DNA from: Clostridia bacterium
Lineage (GTDB): Bacteria > Bacillota > DSM-521 > Neomoorellales > Neomoorellaceae
Direction: 5' to 3'
Assembly (NCBI GenBank): GCA_030445875.1
Contig: JASUSX010000139.1
Location: forward strand, 1 to 5,815
DNA: 5,815 bases
Shown here: piece by piece, positions 3,967 through 5,815 of the stretch
Layout of the letters: the number at the start of each line of letters is the position of its first letter
Numbering within the stretch: the first letter of the stretch is position 1
Program-made: the position numbers and the translations under genes
The notes under the pieces: model-generated
What the model was told of the DNA's origin: nothing
What the model saw: the letters and a program-made list of their open reading frames with translations, nothing else
Databases searched by the model: none

Positions 3967-5815
3967 CTAGCCTTCATGATAAGGAATATTGTATTGACTT
4001 ATTTTGCGATAAAGGGTGCTGCGGCTTATACCCAGTACCCTGGCCGCTTCGACAATACTATTCACTTGAGTTAAAGTACTGGTTATAGCCCCTTTTTCGA
4101 TTTCGGCCAGGGAAAGCAATTCCTCCCGGGGTACTGCCGGGGTAAGATGGCCCCTGATAACTGGTTCGGGAATATCCTCCACATCCAGGACCGTACCGCG
4201 GGCAATGATCACACCCCGTTCCAGGGTGTTTTCCAGCTCGCGCACATTACCTGGCCAATCATACTCCTGTAATGACTTCAGGGCTCTGGGAGTGAGGCCG
4301 GTTATGGCCTTTCCTAACCGCTCGCTAATCCGGGGCAGCAAATAATCCACCAGGAGGGGGATATCCTCTTTCCGCTCCCGTAACGGCGGTATATCCACCG
4401 TTACAACATTTAACCGGAAATACAGGTCTTCCCGAAAAGTACCCTCGGCCACCCGGGCCGCCAGGTCCTTATTGGTAGCGGCGATCACCCGCACGTCAAT
4501 GGGAATGGGTTTGAACCCCCCTACGCGGACAACCTGCCTTTCCTGCAAAACCCTTAATAGGATTACCTGGAGGTCCAGGGGCATATCGCCTATCTCATCC
4601 AGGAAGATAGTCCCCCCGTTGGCGCGTTCAAATTTTCCCGGCCGGCCATTACGGTTGGCCCCGGTAAAACTGCCTGCCTCATAGCCAAACAACTCGCTCT
4701 CGATGAGGCTCCGGGGGATGGCCGCGCAGTTGACGGCTATAAAGGGGCCCTTGCGGCAACTGGCGTTATGGATGCTCTGGGCAAAGAGCTCCTTACCGGT
4801 ACCGCTCTCCCCCAGTAAAAGTACCGTCGAGTTGGTCACGGCCGCCGTGCGGGCGATCTCCCTGGCCCTCTCCAGCTTTTTACTTCGGCCAATAATGGCA
4901 TGAAAGGTGAACTGGGCCTGGGCACCCGTTACCTCATTCACCAGGCGGTGCACTGTCTCTTTACTGTGAATCACAATTACTGCCCCTGTCACCCGGTCTT
5001 GATGAATGGTGGGGCGGGCGTTGACCGTACAGCGCCGGGTGTTATTATCATTCTCAAAGATTACCTCCACATTATCCATCACCGCTGCCCGGTCAATAAC
5101 CCCCGCCAGAGGCGGCAAACACTTAAATACCTCGTCGACGTGTTGCCCGATAGCCTTTTCCTCCCTGATACCAAACATATTGGCAGCATTAGGGTTAATC
5201 TGGCTAATCCTGCCGCCCTCATCCAGAGTTACAATGGCTTCCGGTACTGAGATCAGGGTCGTCTTCATGGTGTTATTGGCCTTAATAACGTCTTCCAGGG
5301 CTTTCTCCAAGCGCAGCTGATTCTCAATGGCCCTGGCGGCGGCCATGACCATCCCCAGGGTATGGGGATGGACCTTTTCACTTTCTGCCGACATATTGAT
5401 AATCCCTATCATTTCATTGGTGCAGTCAAAAATGGGGGCTGCGGAACAGGTAATATGATGCTGGGAAGCGCAGAAGTGCTCGCACCCTACAATCTGGACC
5501 GGCTGGCCGATGACAATGGCCGTACCCACGGCATTGGTACCTGCCTCCTTTTCACTCCAGACAGCCCCTTCCACCAGGTTAATGCGTTTGTGGCGTTCTA
5601 GCTCCGGGGGGTCACCCTTGAGGAGCAGGATTACCCCTTCCTCATCCGCCAAAAAAATGATAAAACCGCTACCCTCCACCGCTTTGTATAAGGTATTGAT
5701 ATAGGTTTTAGCTATCTTGATTAGGCTGTGCCGCCTTCTTTTGCGTACACTTAGTTCCCGGGCGGGAAGAATCCTGGCTATCTCCCGCGCAAAGGGATCA
5801 ACCTTCATCCGGGCG
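3967..5815 (-). CDS. Sigma-54-dependent activator, AcoR-like (GAF-PAS-AAA+-Fis HTH), N-terminus outside window
   Basis: This bacterial enhancer-binding protein drives open-complex formation at sigma-54 promoters by ATP hydrolysis. Numbered from the first ATG (5808), there is an AcoR-type GAF domain (about 35-168, with [10 protein letters not shown] and [18 protein letters not shown]) and a PAS domain (about 182-285). The AAA+ module (about 303-530) has Walker A GESGTGKE (333-340), the sigma-54 contact loop GSFTGA (379-384), Walker B IFLDEIGD (401-408), VIAATNKDL and WPGNVREL. A Fis-type helix-turn-helix follows (about 583-606, [15 protein letters not shown]). No ribosome binding site precedes 5808 and the frame stays open to the edge (codons for Ala-Arg). 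Family members usually have about 40 more residues before the VDPF motif, so the true start is probably upstream. The loop has Ser where most relatives have Ala. It probably activates the lipoyl operon next door; AcoR homologs respond to acetoin, but the ligand here is unknown. Confidence 0.95.
   Translation of the reverse strand, partial: ARMKVDPFAREIARILPARELSVRKRRRHSLIKIAKTYINTLYKAVEGSGFIIFLADEEGVILLLKGDPPELERHKRINLVEGAVWSEKEAGTNAVGTAIVIGQPVQIVGCEHFCASQHHITCSAAPIFDCTNEMIGIINMSAESEKVHPHTLGMVMAAARAIENQLRLEKALEDVIKANNTMKTTLISVPEAIVTLDEGGRISQINPNAANMFGIREEKAIGQHVDEVFKCLPPLAGVIDRAAVMDNVEVIFENDNNTRRCTVNARPTIHQDRVTGAVIVIHSKETVHRLVNEVTGAQAQFTFHAIIGRSKKLERAREIARTAAVTNSTVLLLGESGTGKELFAQSIHNASCRKGPFIAVNCAAIPRSLIESELFGYEAGSFTGANRNGRPGKFERANGGTIFLDEIGDMPLDLQVILLRVLQERQVVRVGGFKPIPIDVRVIAATNKDLAARVAEGTFREDLYFRLNVVTVDIPPLRERKEDIPLLVDYLLPRISERLGKAITGLTPRALKSLQEYDWPGNVRELENTLERGVIIARGTVLDVEDIPEPVIRGHLTPAVPREELLSLAEIEKGAITSTLTQVNSIVEAARVLGISRSTLYRKISQYNIPYHEG

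Noticed and set aside
3957..3973. Third copy of the activator dyad
   Set aside because: Only the TGTC end and a few scattered positions match, and it overlaps the end of the activator coding sequence; too weak to list.
4900..5320. Overlapping plus-strand frames opposite the activator gene
   Set aside because: They are antisense to intact GAF/PAS coding sequence and their products have no recognisable domain.
1..5815. CRISPR array, tRNA/rRNA genes, insertion sequences or prophage pieces
   Set aside because: No spaced direct repeats of suitable length, no RNA-gene-like conserved segments and no transposase or integrase motifs were seen on either strand.

Overview
The window looks like chromosomal DNA of a moderately GC-rich, anaerobic Gram-positive (Bacillota) organism, possibly a Moorella-type or related thermophilic acetogen/clostridial lineage. 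This rests on strong GGAGG-type ribosome binding sites, an AcoR-like sigma-54 activator, and several oxygen-sensitive radical SAM enzymes. The taxonomic call is an inference from style, not from a marker gene.

Every gene I can support is on the minus strand. From right to left (the direction of transcription) they are: (1) a sigma-54 enhancer-binding activator with GAF-PAS-AAA+-Fis HTH architecture, 5815-3967, whose N-terminus lies outside the window; (2) a 253-bp regulatory interval, 3966-3714, holding two related 17-bp dyad elements 21 bp apart, a rho-independent terminator and a near-perfect -24/-12 (sigma-54) promoter; (3) a five-gene run: a GcvH-like lipoyl carrier (3713-3273), an AhpD-like carboxymuconolactone decarboxylase-family protein (3213-2854), two paralogous radical SAM proteins (2728-1697 and 1671-643) resembling the two-component lipoyl synthase LipS1/LipS2, and a third, different radical SAM protein of the BioB-related kind (614 to beyond position 1).

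The simplest reading is an activator-controlled operon that makes a lipoyl carrier protein, inserts the two sulfurs into its octanoyl arm on site, and pairs it with a CxxC dithiol protein of the family known from AhpD to exchange electrons with dihydrolipoyl domains. No GcvP, GcvT or Lpd is in the window, so a role in ordinary glycine cleavage is not shown. The carrier's attachment site is also atypical (ESGKW rather than ESVKA). The operon may therefore encode a dedicated lipoyl-dependent redox or C1 system switched on by a small-molecule signal sensed by the GAF domain. The third radical SAM protein and whatever lies beyond position 1 are the main unknowns.

No RNA genes, mobile elements, CRISPR arrays or pseudogenes were seen. 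The plus-strand reading frames are shadows of the minus-strand genes.
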